A DNA stretch of 64,000 nt from JABDIP01 sp965250245. Lineage in GTDB: Bacteria > Pseudomonadota > Alphaproteobacteria > DSM-16000 > Inquilinaceae. The stretch covers positions 4,464,001 through 4,528,000 of the forward strand of contig OZ252296.1 in NCBI GenBank assembly GCA_965250245.1, read 5' to 3'. A program made the translations under genes and the position numbers. This document shows positions 29,080-37,903 of the stretch, in pieces; the first letter of the stretch is position 1, and the number at the start of each line of letters is the position of its first letter. The notes under the pieces were generated by a model that saw only the letters and a program-made list of their open reading frames with translations, was not told where the DNA came from and ran no database searches.

Positions 29080-31122
29080 CTATTCCGCGGCGATAGAGGC
29101 CGCGCGGGTTTCGATGACGCGGTCGGCCAGGCGGCCGGTCAGTTCGGAGAGGTGGTCGAACTTGGCAGTGTAGGTGCCCACGCCCTGGGTCAGCGAGCGC
29201 AGCTCGATGATCAGGTCGTGCAGTTCCTCCTGCGGTAGGTACGCCTTCACCTCGTCCCAGCCGTCCCAGCCGGGCCGGCTGTCATAGCCGAGGATCTGGC
29301 CGCGCCGGGAACTCAGCAGCCGCTGCGCCTTGGGCGTGTATTCCGCCGGCGTGGCGATCGCCACCTCCCAGATCGGCTCCAGCAGCACCGGCTGGCAGTT
29401 CGGCAGTCCTTCCTGCAGCGCCATGCGCCCGGCGGTGCGGAACGCCATGTCGGAACTGTCGACCGAATGGTACTGGCCGCTGGTCAGGGTGACGGAGATA
29501 TCGACCACCTGGAAGCCGAGCGGCCCCTGGGACATGTAGTCCTGCGCTCCGTGCTCGACCGACGGAATGTATTGCCGCGGCACCACGCCGCCGACCACGG
29601 TGTCGGAGAATTCGAACCCGGTGCCGCGCGGCAGCGGCTTGATGTCCACATGGATGTCGGCGAACTGGCCATGACCGCCGGACTGGCGCTTGAACCGGGC
29701 ATGCTGGGAGGTCGGCTTGCGGATCGTCTCCTTGTAGGGGACCTGCGGCTTCTGGCCCTGCACGCCGACATTGTAGCGGCGCTGCAGCCGGTCGATGGCG
29801 ATCAGCAGATGCACATCACCCTGGCCGCGGATCACCAGCTCGCCGGTATCCGCCACCTGCTCGTAGGACAGGGACGGGTCCTCGTCGATCAGCTTCTGCA
29901 GCGCCGAGGACAGCTTGACCTCGTCATTGCGGTTGTCGGCGTGGATCGCCTGGCCATAGACCGGCGGCAGGGATTCCGGCCACAGCTCGCCCTTTGTGAT
30001 GCTGTTGGGCCGCAGGATGTCGCCGGTGGAGGCCAGCTCCATGCGGCCCAGCGCCACCACCTCGCCGGCCGCGGCATTGGCGAGCTTGTTGTGGGTCGCG
30101 CCGACGCAGCGATAGAGGCCGGAGACGCGGGTGTCGTCGAAATGCATGCCGTCCTCGACGCTGCCGCGCCACACGCGGGCGAAGGACAGCTTGCCGGCAT
30201 GGGCGGCATGGACGGTCTTGAACACCTGCACGACGGTGTCGCCTTCGGGGATCTGCAGCCGTTCCGCGCTCTTCGCCGGCCCCGGCACGTCGTGGCGCAG
30301 CGCCTTGAGCAGCCGGCGCACGCCGTGATCATGCTCGGCGGCGCCCAGCAGGACCGGCACGATCAAATCGCCGGCGAGGTCCTTGGAGATCTGCTCGTAG
30401 ATCTCGTCCTTGGCCGGCTGGACGTCTTCCAGAAGCTGCTCCAGCAGCGTGTCGTCGAAATCGGCCAGGGATTCCAGCATCTCCTGGCGGGCTTCCTGCT
30501 CCCGGTCCTGGACGCTGTCGGGGATCGAGATCAGGTCGGAGGCCTGGCCTGGCTTGTAGTGGTAGGCACGTTCGGAGACCAGATCGACATAGCCGGTGAC
30601 CGCGTCGCTCTCGCGGATCGGGATCTGCCGCAGAACCAGGGGCCGCGCCGATACGGCCTGCAGCGCCTGCAGCACGTCGGCGATGCGCACGGAGGCGGTG
30701 TCCATCTTGTTGATGAACAGCATATGCGGGATCGCCATGTCGTCGAGGAAGCGCAGCACCGGCGCCAGGGCGACGGCGCGGTCGAGGTCCGGCTCGCAGA
30801 CCACCACGGCGGTGTCGGCGCACATCAGCGCGTTGTAGGAATCCTGGGCCAGCTCCACCGAACCCGGGCAATCGATGATGGACCAGTCGTCATCGAGATA
30901 GCTGGTCGAGGCGATGGAGGGCTCGGTCGACATGCCACGGGCCCGCGCCTCATCGGCATGGTCGCCGACGGTCGATCCGTCCTTGATGCTGCCTTTCCGC
31001 TTAACCGCTTCGGTCGTGTACAGGATGCTCTCCAGCAGCGTCGTTTTGCCGCTGGACTGTGGCCCCACCAGGGCCACGCATCTCGGTGCCCCGCCGTTGG
31101 TTCTGTCTCCGCTATCTGCCAT
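29080..31122 (-). CDS. Elongation factor G-like translational GTPase
   Basis: A 680-residue protein with all EF-G domains. The P loop is GPQSSGKTT (residues 20-28), switch 2 reads DCPGS (84-88) where canonical EF-G has DTPGH, and the guanine-specific motif is NKMD (138-141). Domain IV contains QSGGHGQFADIHVDIKPLPRG. Replacement of the catalytic His by Ser is typical of the EF-G-like paralogue group found in alphaproteobacteria and others, and suggests slow GTP hydrolysis. The start ATG has GAGGAGG five bases upstream. Canonical fusA should be elsewhere. The precise role (EF-G2-like) is unknown. Confidence 0.92.
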   Translation of the reverse strand: MADSGDRTNGGAPRCVALVGPQSSGKTTLLESILYTTEAVKRKGSIKDGSTVGDHADEARARGMSTEPSIASTSYLDDDWSIIDCPGSVELAQDSYNALMCADTAVVVCEPDLDRAVALAPVLRFLDDMAIPHMLFINKMDTASVRIADVLQALQAVSARPLVLRQIPIRESDAVTGYVDLVSERAYHYKPGQASDLISIPDSVQDREQEARQEMLESLADFDDTLLEQLLEDVQPAKDEIYEQISKDLAGDLIVPVLLGAAEHDHGVRRLLKALRHDVPGPAKSAERLQIPEGDTVVQVFKTVHAAHAGKLSFARVWRGSVEDGMHFDDTRVSGLYRCVGATHNKLANAAAGEVVALGRMELASTGDILRPNSITKGELWPESLPPVYGQAIHADNRNDEVKLSSALQKLIDEDPSLSYEQVADTGELVIRGQGDVHLLIAIDRLQRRYNVGVQGQKPQVPYKETIRKPTSQHARFKRQSGGHGQFADIHVDIKPLPRGTGFEFSDTVVGGVVPRQYIPSVEHGAQDYMSQGPLGFQVVDISVTLTSGQYHSVDSSDMAFRTAGRMALQEGLPNCQPVLLEPIWEVAIATPAEYTPKAQRLLSSRRGQILGYDSRPGWDGWDEVKAYLPQEELHDLIIELRSLTQGVGTYTAKFDHLSELTGRLADRVIETRAASIAAE

Positions 31123-31383
31123 GAGCGCCTCCTCGAATTGGCCATTCAGCCCAGGCGCCCCGTGAACGGGATGGTCGGTGTCGCGCATGGCCGCCCTTGT
31201 TCGGCGGTCCGCTTGGGGCGCTCAGGTCCTCCATCCGATCCATGGTCCATCGGCGGCGGGCCGGAGTCCATAGCTAATGACGGTTAACGCGGCGGCTCCG
31301 GGCATGATCGGCGCGTCCGGGCGACGGCTTGTTGCCGGCGGCATGCATGGATACCGTCTGACGCCCCAATTCAGGATGGCGAG

Positions 31384-31845
31384 ATGACCACCGACACCCT
31401 TATCCGATCCCCACGGCGATCCGACTTCGAGTCCTGGCGGCCCCTATGGGACGGCTACAACGCCTTCTACGGCCGGTCGGGCCCGACCGCGCTGCCGGAG
31501 GACATCACCCAGACCACCTGGAACCGCTTCTTCGACGCCTATGAGCCCGTGCACGCCCTGGTGGCCGAACGGGACGGCGCGCTGATCGGCCTGGTGCACT
31601 ACCTGTTCCATCGCGGCACCACGTCGCGCGCACCGGTCTGCTATCTCCAGGACCTGTTCACTCATTCCGAGGCGCGCGGCTCCGGTGTCGGCCGGGCGCT
31701 GATCGAGGCGGTCTACGACCGGGCCCGGGACGCCGGCGTCAAGCGGGTCTACTGGCTGACCCACGAGACCAACGAGACGGCGATGGCGCTCTACGACAAG
31801 GTCGCGGAGAAGTCCGGCTTCGTGATGTATCACAAGCTGTTCTAG
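31384..31845 (+). CDS. GNAT family N-acetyltransferase
   Basis: A 153-residue GNAT enzyme. The acetyl-CoA loop is HSEARGSGVGRALIEAVYDR at about residues 100-119, preceded by the strand VCYLQDLF and followed by RVYWLTHETNETAMALYDKV. This layout resembles the RimI-like/spermidine-type small acetyltransferases. Substrate unknown. GGATGGCGAG upstream of the ATG may serve as the ribosome site. The gene is divergent from the EF-G-like gene, with a 261-base gap without visible features. Confidence 0.9.
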   Translation: MTTDTLIRSPRRSDFESWRPLWDGYNAFYGRSGPTALPEDITQTTWNRFFDAYEPVHALVAERDGALIGLVHYLFHRGTTSRAPVCYLQDLFTHSEARGSGVGRALIEAVYDRARDAGVKRVYWLTHETNETAMALYDKVAEKSGFVMYHKLF

Positions 31846-31916
31846 ACAGCACCGACGCCGCCGCGAGGCATGCGGCGCCTCTCCAACGCCGGCGACCGGC
31901 TCCCCACATTGCGGAT

Positions 31917-33185
31917 ATGCGCATCCTGATCCTCACCTTCGGCTCGCGCGGCGACGTGCAGCCCTTCGTCGCCCTGGGCGCGGCGCTCAAGGCCCTCGGC
32001 CACGAGGTCACCGTGACCACCGGCCAGGGCTTCGACGCGATGATCACGGCGGCCGGGCTGGACACCATGCCGCTGTCGGTCGACATCCGCGCGATGATCG
32101 AGGCGCCGGAGATCCAGGCGGCACTGCGCTCATTCTCCGGCAAGATCCGCGCCTGGCGCGCCTCGAAGGACATGATGCGCCAACAGGCCGACGAGACCTG
32201 GGAGGTCGCGCATGCCGTCCGGCCCGAGCTCATCGTCTACAGCCCGAAAGGCGCGCTGGCGCCCTACCTGGCCGAGACCCTGAATGCGATCGCGGTCCCC
32301 GCCTTCCTGCAGCCAGCCTTCGCGCCGACCGGCGACTTCCCCAATCCGCTGTTTCCGATCGGAAGCCTAGGGCGCCCGGGCAACCGGCTGAGCCATCGCC
32401 TGCTGCTGCGGATGATGCGCTGGGGTCACGCGGCCTCGCTGCGCGACTGGCGCCGGCACCGGCCCGACCGCGCACCCACGGCGGTCCGGGACCCGCTCGG
32501 CGGGCATTACCCCCGGGCCGGCTCGGCGATCCGCCTCCACGCCCACAGCGTCCATCTGGTACCCCGACCAATCGACTGGCCCGATCATGAGCACGTGACG
32601 GGCTATTGGTTCACCGATCCGGACCCGGATTGGCAACCGCCGGAGACGCTCGCCCGCTTCCTGGAGGGCGGCCCGCCGCCGGTCTATGTCGGCTTCGGCA
32701 GCATGCCGGCGCAGGATGCCGGGCAGATGACCAGGCTGGTCATCGAGGCCCTGGCGCTGGCCGGCCGGCGCGGCATCCTGGCGAAAGGTTGGGGCGGTCT
32801 CGCCGAAATCGACCTACCGGACACTGTGCACCTGATCGAGTCCGCGCCGCATGGTCGGCTGTTCCCGCTCTGCTCGGCGGTGGTGCATCACGGCGGTGCT
32901 GGAACCACGCATGAGGCGCTGCGCTGGGGCCGGCCCTCGATCGTCTGCCCGGTATTCGGCGACCAGCCCTTCTGGGGCCGGCGCGTCGCCGCGCTGGGGG
33001 CCGGCCCGGCGCCGCTGCCGCAGAAGCGCCTGACCGCCGCAGACCTCGCGGCAGCGCTCACGGCGGCGCAGGCCGCACCCGTGGTCGCCCGGGCGGAGGA
33101 ACTCGGCGCGGCGATCCGCCGCGAAGCCGGCACCGAAACGGCCGCGCGGCTGATCGGCGGTCTTGCGGAGGAAGGGTGTGGGTAG
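31917..33185 (+). CDS. UGT-type glycosyltransferase (GT1-like)
   Basis: A 422-residue GT-B glycosyltransferase. The N-terminal motif FGSRGDVQPFVALGAALKAL is typical of sterol/lipid glucosyltransferases and macrolide-type GT1 enzymes. The C-terminal nucleotide-sugar signature is VVHHGGAGTTHEALRWGRPS followed by VFGDQPFWGRRVAALGAGP. The probable donor is UDP-glucose or a relative, and the acceptor may be a sterol, hopanoid, carotenoid or other lipid (inference). No biosynthesis cluster surrounds it. Confidence 0.9.
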   Translation: MRILILTFGSRGDVQPFVALGAALKALGHEVTVTTGQGFDAMITAAGLDTMPLSVDIRAMIEAPEIQAALRSFSGKIRAWRASKDMMRQQADETWEVAHAVRPELIVYSPKGALAPYLAETLNAIAVPAFLQPAFAPTGDFPNPLFPIGSLGRPGNRLSHRLLLRMMRWGHAASLRDWRRHRPDRAPTAVRDPLGGHYPRAGSAIRLHAHSVHLVPRPIDWPDHEHVTGYWFTDPDPDWQPPETLARFLEGGPPPVYVGFGSMPAQDAGQMTRLVIEALALAGRRGILAKGWGGLAEIDLPDTVHLIESAPHGRLFPLCSAVVHHGGAGTTHEALRWGRPSIVCPVFGDQPFWGRRVAALGAGPAPLPQKRLTAADLAAALTAAQAAPVVARAEELGAAIRREAGTETAARLIGGLAEEGCG

Positions 33186-33197
33186 CCGCGTCGGGTC

Positions 33198-33743
33198 CTA
33201 TTCCGCCGGGTGCGCCGTCCCGTCGGCGAACTCCGGATAGGTCTCGCGGATCACCTGCTCCACCCGCTCCTTCAGGTCGCGGCGCCAGCCCAGCATGAAG
33301 AACACCTCGGCGACCAGGAACATCGGCCCGATCAGGGCCTGGAACAAGTTGCTCAGCAGCGCCGGGCGGCGGCCCTCATAGACATGCCCCCAGAGCTGCA
33401 GCGCCCAGCCGCCGACGAACAGCACCCCGAAGACGATCCAGACGGTCGTGGTGGTCTGGGTGGCGGCGATCCATTCCGCGATCGCCATGGACGGGATCAT
33501 GAACAGCCCCATGGCCAGCCCGATCGGCCGGTCGAGCACGATCCACAGCACCCAGGCGGCAATGCCGACCACAAGCCCCATCGACACGCTGGCGCCGCCG
33601 ACGCCGATCCGCGCCAGGGCCAGCGCCACCAGCAGCGACACGATGATCGCCGGGATGCCGAAGAAATGCGTCAGCCGATTGCGGTGATCGCGGTGATAGG
33701 TCGTGTACATCGCCATCTGGCGTTCGAATAGGGTGGCGGCCAT
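33198..33743 (-). CDS. Mpo1-like (DUF962) membrane protein
   Basis: A 181-residue membrane protein of the Mpo1/YGL010w family, whose yeast member is an iron-dependent dioxygenase in fatty-acid alpha-oxidation. Conserved histidines are in YHRDHRNRLTHFFGIP near the N-terminus and LWGHVYEGRRPALLSN further on. Four to five hydrophobic segments lie between and after them. The start ATG before AATLFERQMAMY matches the family. It is convergent with the glycosyltransferase gene, 12 bases apart. Confidence 0.87.
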   Translation of the reverse strand: MAATLFERQMAMYTTYHRDHRNRLTHFFGIPAIIVSLLVALALARIGVGGASVSMGLVVGIAAWVLWIVLDRPIGLAMGLFMIPSMAIAEWIAATQTTTTVWIVFGVLFVGGWALQLWGHVYEGRRPALLSNLFQALIGPMFLVAEVFFMLGWRRDLKERVEQVIRETYPEFADGTAHPAE

Positions 33744-33913
33744 GACCGTGAGCCTCGGTTGTGTCTGATTTGCCCCAAGTCTAGCGATCGTCGCCGACGG
33801 CGTCACGGGCCGGCCGATGCATCCCGCGGCGCGCGGCAGCGCCATTTTAGGCGCTCGGTAACGGTTACCCCCTAGCCTGAACAAAGCGTTCCGAGTGTTC
33901 AGAGAGGACGGCC

Positions 33914-34561
33914 ATGGCGGTCGTGGAAGCCGAGATCACCGCGTTGCGCCTGATGCGCGACACCGAACCCGACGGCAAGCCCAAGGGTTACCGCCACACC
34001 GTGCGCATCTGCACCGAGGGCGCGGAGCCGGACGCGGAGTCGCGCCAGACCCTGTTCATCGGCGACATGATCGGCCACGCCGCCTCGCACACGGTGGTGT
34101 TCCGTGGTCCGAACGGAAAGCCCGACTTCGTCATCGGCCCCAACCGCAAGATCCTGCCGAACCGCTGGTCGCTGACCCGGGCGGAAGGCGGCGAGATCGG
34201 GGCGCTGAGCCAGAAGCTGCTCGGCAAGGGCGCCTGGGCCGGCGTCGATGCGAAGGATGCGGAGCTGTTTCGGGTGGTCGACCCGCAATCGCTGCCCCGG
34301 AAGATCGCCATGCAGGCGCTGAACGGCGCGGCGACGCGCTACGCCATCATGTCCGGCGACACGGTCCTGGGCACCATCTCCGAGGAGAAGCGCCGCCGAA
34401 CCGAGGGCCGCGGCGTCATGGGCTTCCTGAAGAAGCTGGTCGCCACCAGCGACCCGGTCCTGCGCCTGGAGCCCGGCATCGATCTCCCGGACATGCGGCT
34501 GCTGGCCATGGCCGTCTTCCTGCTGTTCGAGATCACGGTTCCCCTCGACAAGGCCGCCTAA
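33914..34561 (+). CDS. Hypothetical protein, possible LURP-one-like fold
   Basis: A 215-residue protein of unknown function. Alternating strands with segments such as HTVVFRGPNGKPDFVIGPNR, RYAIMSGDTVLGTISEEKRR and a late basic patch recall the LURP-one/scramblase-like beta-barrel, but the match is weak and by eye only. The last 20 residues are hydrophobic (MRLLAMAVFLLFEITVPL). AGAGAGGACGG supports the ATG. Its stop codon overlaps the stop of the DUF1127 gene on the other strand. Confidence 0.75.
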   Translation: MAVVEAEITALRLMRDTEPDGKPKGYRHTVRICTEGAEPDAESRQTLFIGDMIGHAASHTVVFRGPNGKPDFVIGPNRKILPNRWSLTRAEGGEIGALSQKLLGKGAWAGVDAKDAELFRVVDPQSLPRKIAMQALNGAATRYAIMSGDTVLGTISEEKRRRTEGRGVMGFLKKLVATSDPVLRLEPGIDLPDMRLLAMAVFLLFEITVPLDKAA

Positions 34562-34731
34562 CGGCGTACGCAGGGGCGGTGCGTCGCATCGCCCACGCCG
34601 ATATCCCGCAACATGTGATCGCTGAGGCATTCGATGCCCGGCAGGCGGCGACGCTGTCGCACGCCCCAGGGCCGTGACAGGACCCGGGCGATCCAGGTCC
34701 AACCCGCCTGAAAACCGGCACTATCGATCAT
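34558..34731 (-). CDS. DUF1127 small protein
   Basis: A 57-residue protein with the DUF1127 pattern: a Trp- and Arg-rich first half (WTWIARVLSRPWGVRQRRR) and the C-terminal consensus LSDHMLRDIGVG. In other alphaproteobacteria such small proteins bind RNA or affect phosphate and carbon metabolism and are often stress-induced. The ATG before IDSAGF is chosen. The gene ends tail to tail with the preceding hypothetical gene, sharing three bases, and is divergent from the LysR gene. Confidence 0.8.
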   Translation of the reverse strand: MIDSAGFQAGWTWIARVLSRPWGVRQRRRLPGIECLSDHMLRDIGVGDATHRPCVRR

Positions 34732-34822
34732 GGTGACCCTCGTTTCGCTTCGCGTTGCGGGCCACTGTCTGCTATTCAATCACGCATGGAAATCCAATGG
34801 ATTCGTAACTGTCCATTCACTC

Positions 34823-35734
34823 ATGAATAGCTCGGACCTGAACTGGGACGACCTGCGGGTGTTCCTGGCCCTGGTGGAGGAAGGCAGCCTGTCGGCGGCG
34901 GCGCGCCGGCTGGGCCTGAGCCAGCCGACCGTCGGACGGCGCATCCTCGCCCTGGAGCAGTCGCTCGACAAACGGCTCTTCGACCGGCTCGCCAACGGCT
35001 ATGCCCCGACCGCCGGCGGGGCCGCCCTGCTGCCCCTGGCGGAGTCCATGGCCGAGGCCGCCGACGCCATCGAGCGCAGTCGGGCCGCCGACGACGCGCT
35101 CGCCGGCACGGTGCGGATCAGCGCCGGCTCGTCCATGTGCCGCTTCCTGGGCGGCCGCATGGCGTGGCTGCTGGAGGGGATGCCGGAACTGGAACTGGAG
35201 CTCGCCGCCTCGTTCCAGTTCACCAACCTGTCGCGCCGCGAGGCCGATATCGCGATCCGCAACCAGCGCCCGGACCGCGGCGACCTGATCATCCGCCGCA
35301 TGGCGCGGCCGGCGGTCGCCGTCTTCGGCAGCCGGCGCTACGTGGACCGGCGCAAGGTCGCGCTGCGCCCGGACAACTACCGGGACTGGGACTGGGTCGG
35401 GTATGACGAGGCGCGCCAGCACCTGTCGACGGCGCGCTGGCTGGCCGACAAGCTGGACGGCGGCACCCAGCGCATCCGCTGCACCACCCCGGTGGAGAAG
35501 CTGGATGCGGTACGCGGCGGCGGCGGCCTGGCGCTGTTGTCCTGCTACGCCGCCGACACCGAACCCGACCTGGTCCGCCTGACCGAGCCGATCCCGGAGC
35601 TGCGCGGCACCACCTGGATGGTGGTCCACCAGGACCTCCGCCACGTCCCCCGCATCCGCGCCGTGATCGACCGTCTGGCGGAAATGTTCCGCCTGCACGC
35701 CCCGCTCTTCGACGGCAAGAAGCCGATCGTCTAG
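34823..35734 (+). CDS. LysR family transcriptional regulator
   Basis: A 303-residue LysR-type regulator. The helix-turn-helix region reads LNWDDLRVFLALVEEGSLSA, then LGLSQPTVGRRILALEQSL. The effector domain covers about residues 95-295. The subgroup with WDDLRVFLAL and GRR after the recognition helix is common in alphaproteobacteria. The ATG before NSSDLNWDD is chosen, since upstream residues lack homology. It is divergent from the DUF1127 gene with 91 bases in between, so that gene is a possible target. Confidence 0.92.
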   Translation: MNSSDLNWDDLRVFLALVEEGSLSAAARRLGLSQPTVGRRILALEQSLDKRLFDRLANGYAPTAGGAALLPLAESMAEAADAIERSRAADDALAGTVRISAGSSMCRFLGGRMAWLLEGMPELELELAASFQFTNLSRREADIAIRNQRPDRGDLIIRRMARPAVAVFGSRRYVDRRKVALRPDNYRDWDWVGYDEARQHLSTARWLADKLDGGTQRIRCTTPVEKLDAVRGGGGLALLSCYAADTEPDLVRLTEPIPELRGTTWMVVHQDLRHVPRIRAVIDRLAEMFRLHAPLFDGKKPIV

Positions 35735-35759
35735 GTCCGGCCCCGCGGTCCCCGAGTTA

Positions 35760-35856
35760 GGGGTCCGACATTGGACTCGCGAGGCTCCATGCGGTATTCT
35801 ATTATGGAGTATTTTATTAGAATTCATTTTAAATACCGAATTTAGGAGATTCGATC
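35760..35856 (+). promoter_or_regulatory. A+T-rich upstream region with inverted repeat
   Basis: The gap before the 203-residue gene is strikingly A+T-rich for this genome (e.g. GGAGTATTTTATTAGAATTC). A 7-bp inverted repeat, CGGTATT at 35792-35798 and AATACCG at 35832-35838, frames it. TAGGAGA about 9 bases before the ATG is a good ribosome site. The repeat could be an operator or hairpin. Confidence 0.45.
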
Positions 35857-36468
35857 ATGGCGGCGGCCAATCGCTCGGACTATCTCAACTCCGATCACCG
35901 TCTGCTGGCGGAGGGGCGCGACCTCTCCGGCAACAGCGACATCTGGCTCGATCCGCACGGCCGCGAGACCCTGCCACTGACCAATGGCGGCATGATCAGC
36001 CCCAGCCAGCACGCGATTCCGGCGGGTACCGAACTGTTCCGCTACGGCACCGCCGACGCGCCGGACGACGTCAACCTGACCAGCGGCTGGTGGTTGGAAC
36101 GCCGGGAACTGGACAAGGTCCTGAACGTGGCCCGGCAACACCAGACGTCCGAAGGGTTGGTGGTGCGCGTCATGTGTTGCGTGCCGCCGGAATGGGGTTC
36201 ACAGCTGGACGTGATCATCGGCGTGACGACCCGCACCGACCTGCTCGCCTATCGCGGCCTCGCCAACTCAGCGTCCGCGAATGCGGGCGATGGCGGCCCG
36301 GCGACCGTGATTGCGGCACGTAACGCCTCGGCCAACATGCGGCTGCATCAGCTCTACATCCCGGGGCTTCGCGACCCGCGGACCAACCAGCCGACCGGCA
36401 AGCACTCGACGTTCTTTTCCCTGCGCGGCAAATGGCCGGTCGGCGGCGCCAACTGGATCCATACCTGA
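35857..36468 (+). CDS. Hypothetical protein, possible ART-like fold
   Basis: A 203-residue protein I do not firmly recognise. The order AGTELFRYGT (about residue 56), TSGWWLERRELDKVL (about 74) and RLHQLYIPGLRD (about 166) is reminiscent of the strand pattern of ADP-ribosyltransferase toxins, in which an Arg in the first strand and a late Glu/Gln-containing strand build the NAD site. The late catalytic Glu is not clear. No signal peptide is visible. The strongly A+T-rich promoter region suggests recent acquisition. Confidence 0.7.
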   Translation: MAAANRSDYLNSDHRLLAEGRDLSGNSDIWLDPHGRETLPLTNGGMISPSQHAIPAGTELFRYGTADAPDDVNLTSGWWLERRELDKVLNVARQHQTSEGLVVRVMCCVPPEWGSQLDVIIGVTTRTDLLAYRGLANSASANAGDGGPATVIAARNASANMRLHQLYIPGLRDPRTNQPTGKHSTFFSLRGKWPVGGANWIHT

Positions 36469-36600
36469 CCGGATATCGGGAGCCGGCGACGACGGATGCC
36501 GACGGCGGCGGGCGATCGTGCGGCTTCACCTTCCGGCGGCAACCGGAAGTCGATAGCCTGAGCAGCCACATCGGCATTCAGGACAGGCGGGACCTGCGCC

Positions 36601-37245
36601 ATGTTGCGGATTGCCGGCTATCGCGGCCGCCCCGTTCCAAACACCCTCCTTCGCCAGCCGGACGACGCGCGCCATCTCGGCATCGTCCTTCCGGGGTTGC
36701 GATACCGCTCGACGATGCCGGCATTGTATTACCCGACCCAGCAGTTTCAGGCCCTCGGCGCGGATGTGTTGCTGGTCGACTATCGCTACGACGCGGAGCC
36801 CGACCTCGCCACGATGCCGGATGCAGAGCGCGCTGCCTGGTGGCGGGCCGACGCCGCGGCGGCGGTCGATGCGGGCTTGGCACAGCGGCGCTACGATCGG
36901 GTGACCATCATCGGCAAGTCCCTGGGCACCGGCACGATGGCGGCGCTGCTGGCGGACGAAGAGCGGCTGCGGGAAGCCGAGGCCATCTGGCTCACGCCCG
37001 TACTGAGGAAGCCGGGGTTTCTGGAGTTGCTGGGGCGTTGCCGGCAACGAGGGCTGGTCGTCATCGGGACCGCCGATCGGTATTACGACGCGGACATCCT
37101 CGCCGACCTCGAACGGCAGGGACTGCGGGTGCTGGTGGTGCCGGACGTCAACCACGGCCTCGAATGCCCGGGCGACGTGGTTCGGTCCGCGGAAGCGATG
37201 GTCGAGATCACGCGGGCCATTGACCGGTTTCTGGCCGGCCGCTGA
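36601..37245 (+). CDS. Alpha/beta hydrolase
   Basis: A 214-residue small hydrolase. The nucleophile elbow is IIGKSLGTGTMA (Ser near residue 105), the probable acid is Asp in GTADRYYDADI, and the catalytic His is in VNHGLE near residue 182. The early VLPGLRYRSTMPALYYPTQ forms the oxyanion region. The minimal length and the lack of a cap suggest an esterase-like or dienelactone-hydrolase-like enzyme. Substrate unknown. It follows the possible ART-like gene after 132 bases. Confidence 0.82.
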   Translation: MLRIAGYRGRPVPNTLLRQPDDARHLGIVLPGLRYRSTMPALYYPTQQFQALGADVLLVDYRYDAEPDLATMPDAERAAWWRADAAAAVDAGLAQRRYDRVTIIGKSLGTGTMAALLADEERLREAEAIWLTPVLRKPGFLELLGRCRQRGLVVIGTADRYYDADILADLERQGLRVLVVPDVNHGLECPGDVVRSAEAMVEITRAIDRFLAGR

Positions 37246-37308
37246 CGGACGTCGGCGCGGCGAAGCACACTTTGCATCGGATCGCCCGCACCCCTACATC
37301 CCTGGGTG

Positions 37309-37890
37309 ATGAGCGTGATCGACAACTGGCCGCGGATCGGGTCCATCGCCTTGGCGTTGGCATTGTCGCCTGTCGGCCTGCCTGCCGCAGCCCAGGACGG
37401 CCAAGTTCATCTATTCCAAGGCTTCAGGATCTCAATTGATACGGTTGTGGTCGGCGCAGATGGGCCGTATCCGCTCCATGACCTGAAAATCGACCTGCAT
37501 CGCGTTGACGGAGGCCCTATTCGAGGCGTCGATATCGCCATCGGTGGGGAAATGAGCCGGTCCTGGGTGCGGGATCTCGACGGTGACGGCAATCCGGAAA
37601 TCATCGTCGCGGTGCAGGGTTTCGGCAGCGGCAGCTACGGTGAGCTGATTTTCTTCGAATACGAGGACGACACCTTCGCGCTCAGGCAAATTCCGCCGCT
37701 GCCCGACCACCTCTCGACCGGCTACATGGGCCACGACACCTTTGCGGTCGACGAAGTCGCCATTCGCCGCCGATTTCCGGTCTATGCCGAAACCGATCCC
37801 AATTGCTGCCCCACCGGCGGCACGCTGGAGATCGCGTATACCTATTCCAACAGCCTGTTCTACGTAACGGACATCGACCGCGACCGATAA
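37309..37890 (+). CDS. Secreted protein with calcium-type DxDGDG loop
   Basis: A 193-residue protein with a signal peptide (IGSIALALALSPVGLPAAAQ, cleavage near residue 29). The mature part contains DLDGDGNPEIIVAVQGFGSG, a DxDxDG loop as in FG-GAP repeats and in the PliI family of periplasmic lysozyme inhibitors. Two adjacent cysteines occur in DPNCCPTGG. A single loop suggests a PliI-like or VCBS-like domain rather than a beta-propeller. A GTG one codon earlier is an alternative start. Confidence 0.75.
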   Translation: MSVIDNWPRIGSIALALALSPVGLPAAAQDGQVHLFQGFRISIDTVVVGADGPYPLHDLKIDLHRVDGGPIRGVDIAIGGEMSRSWVRDLDGDGNPEIIVAVQGFGSGSYGELIFFEYEDDTFALRQIPPLPDHLSTGYMGHDTFAVDEVAIRRRFPVYAETDPNCCPTGGTLEIAYTYSNSLFYVTDIDRDR

Positions 37891-37903
37891 GCGGCTGCGC
37901 CCG

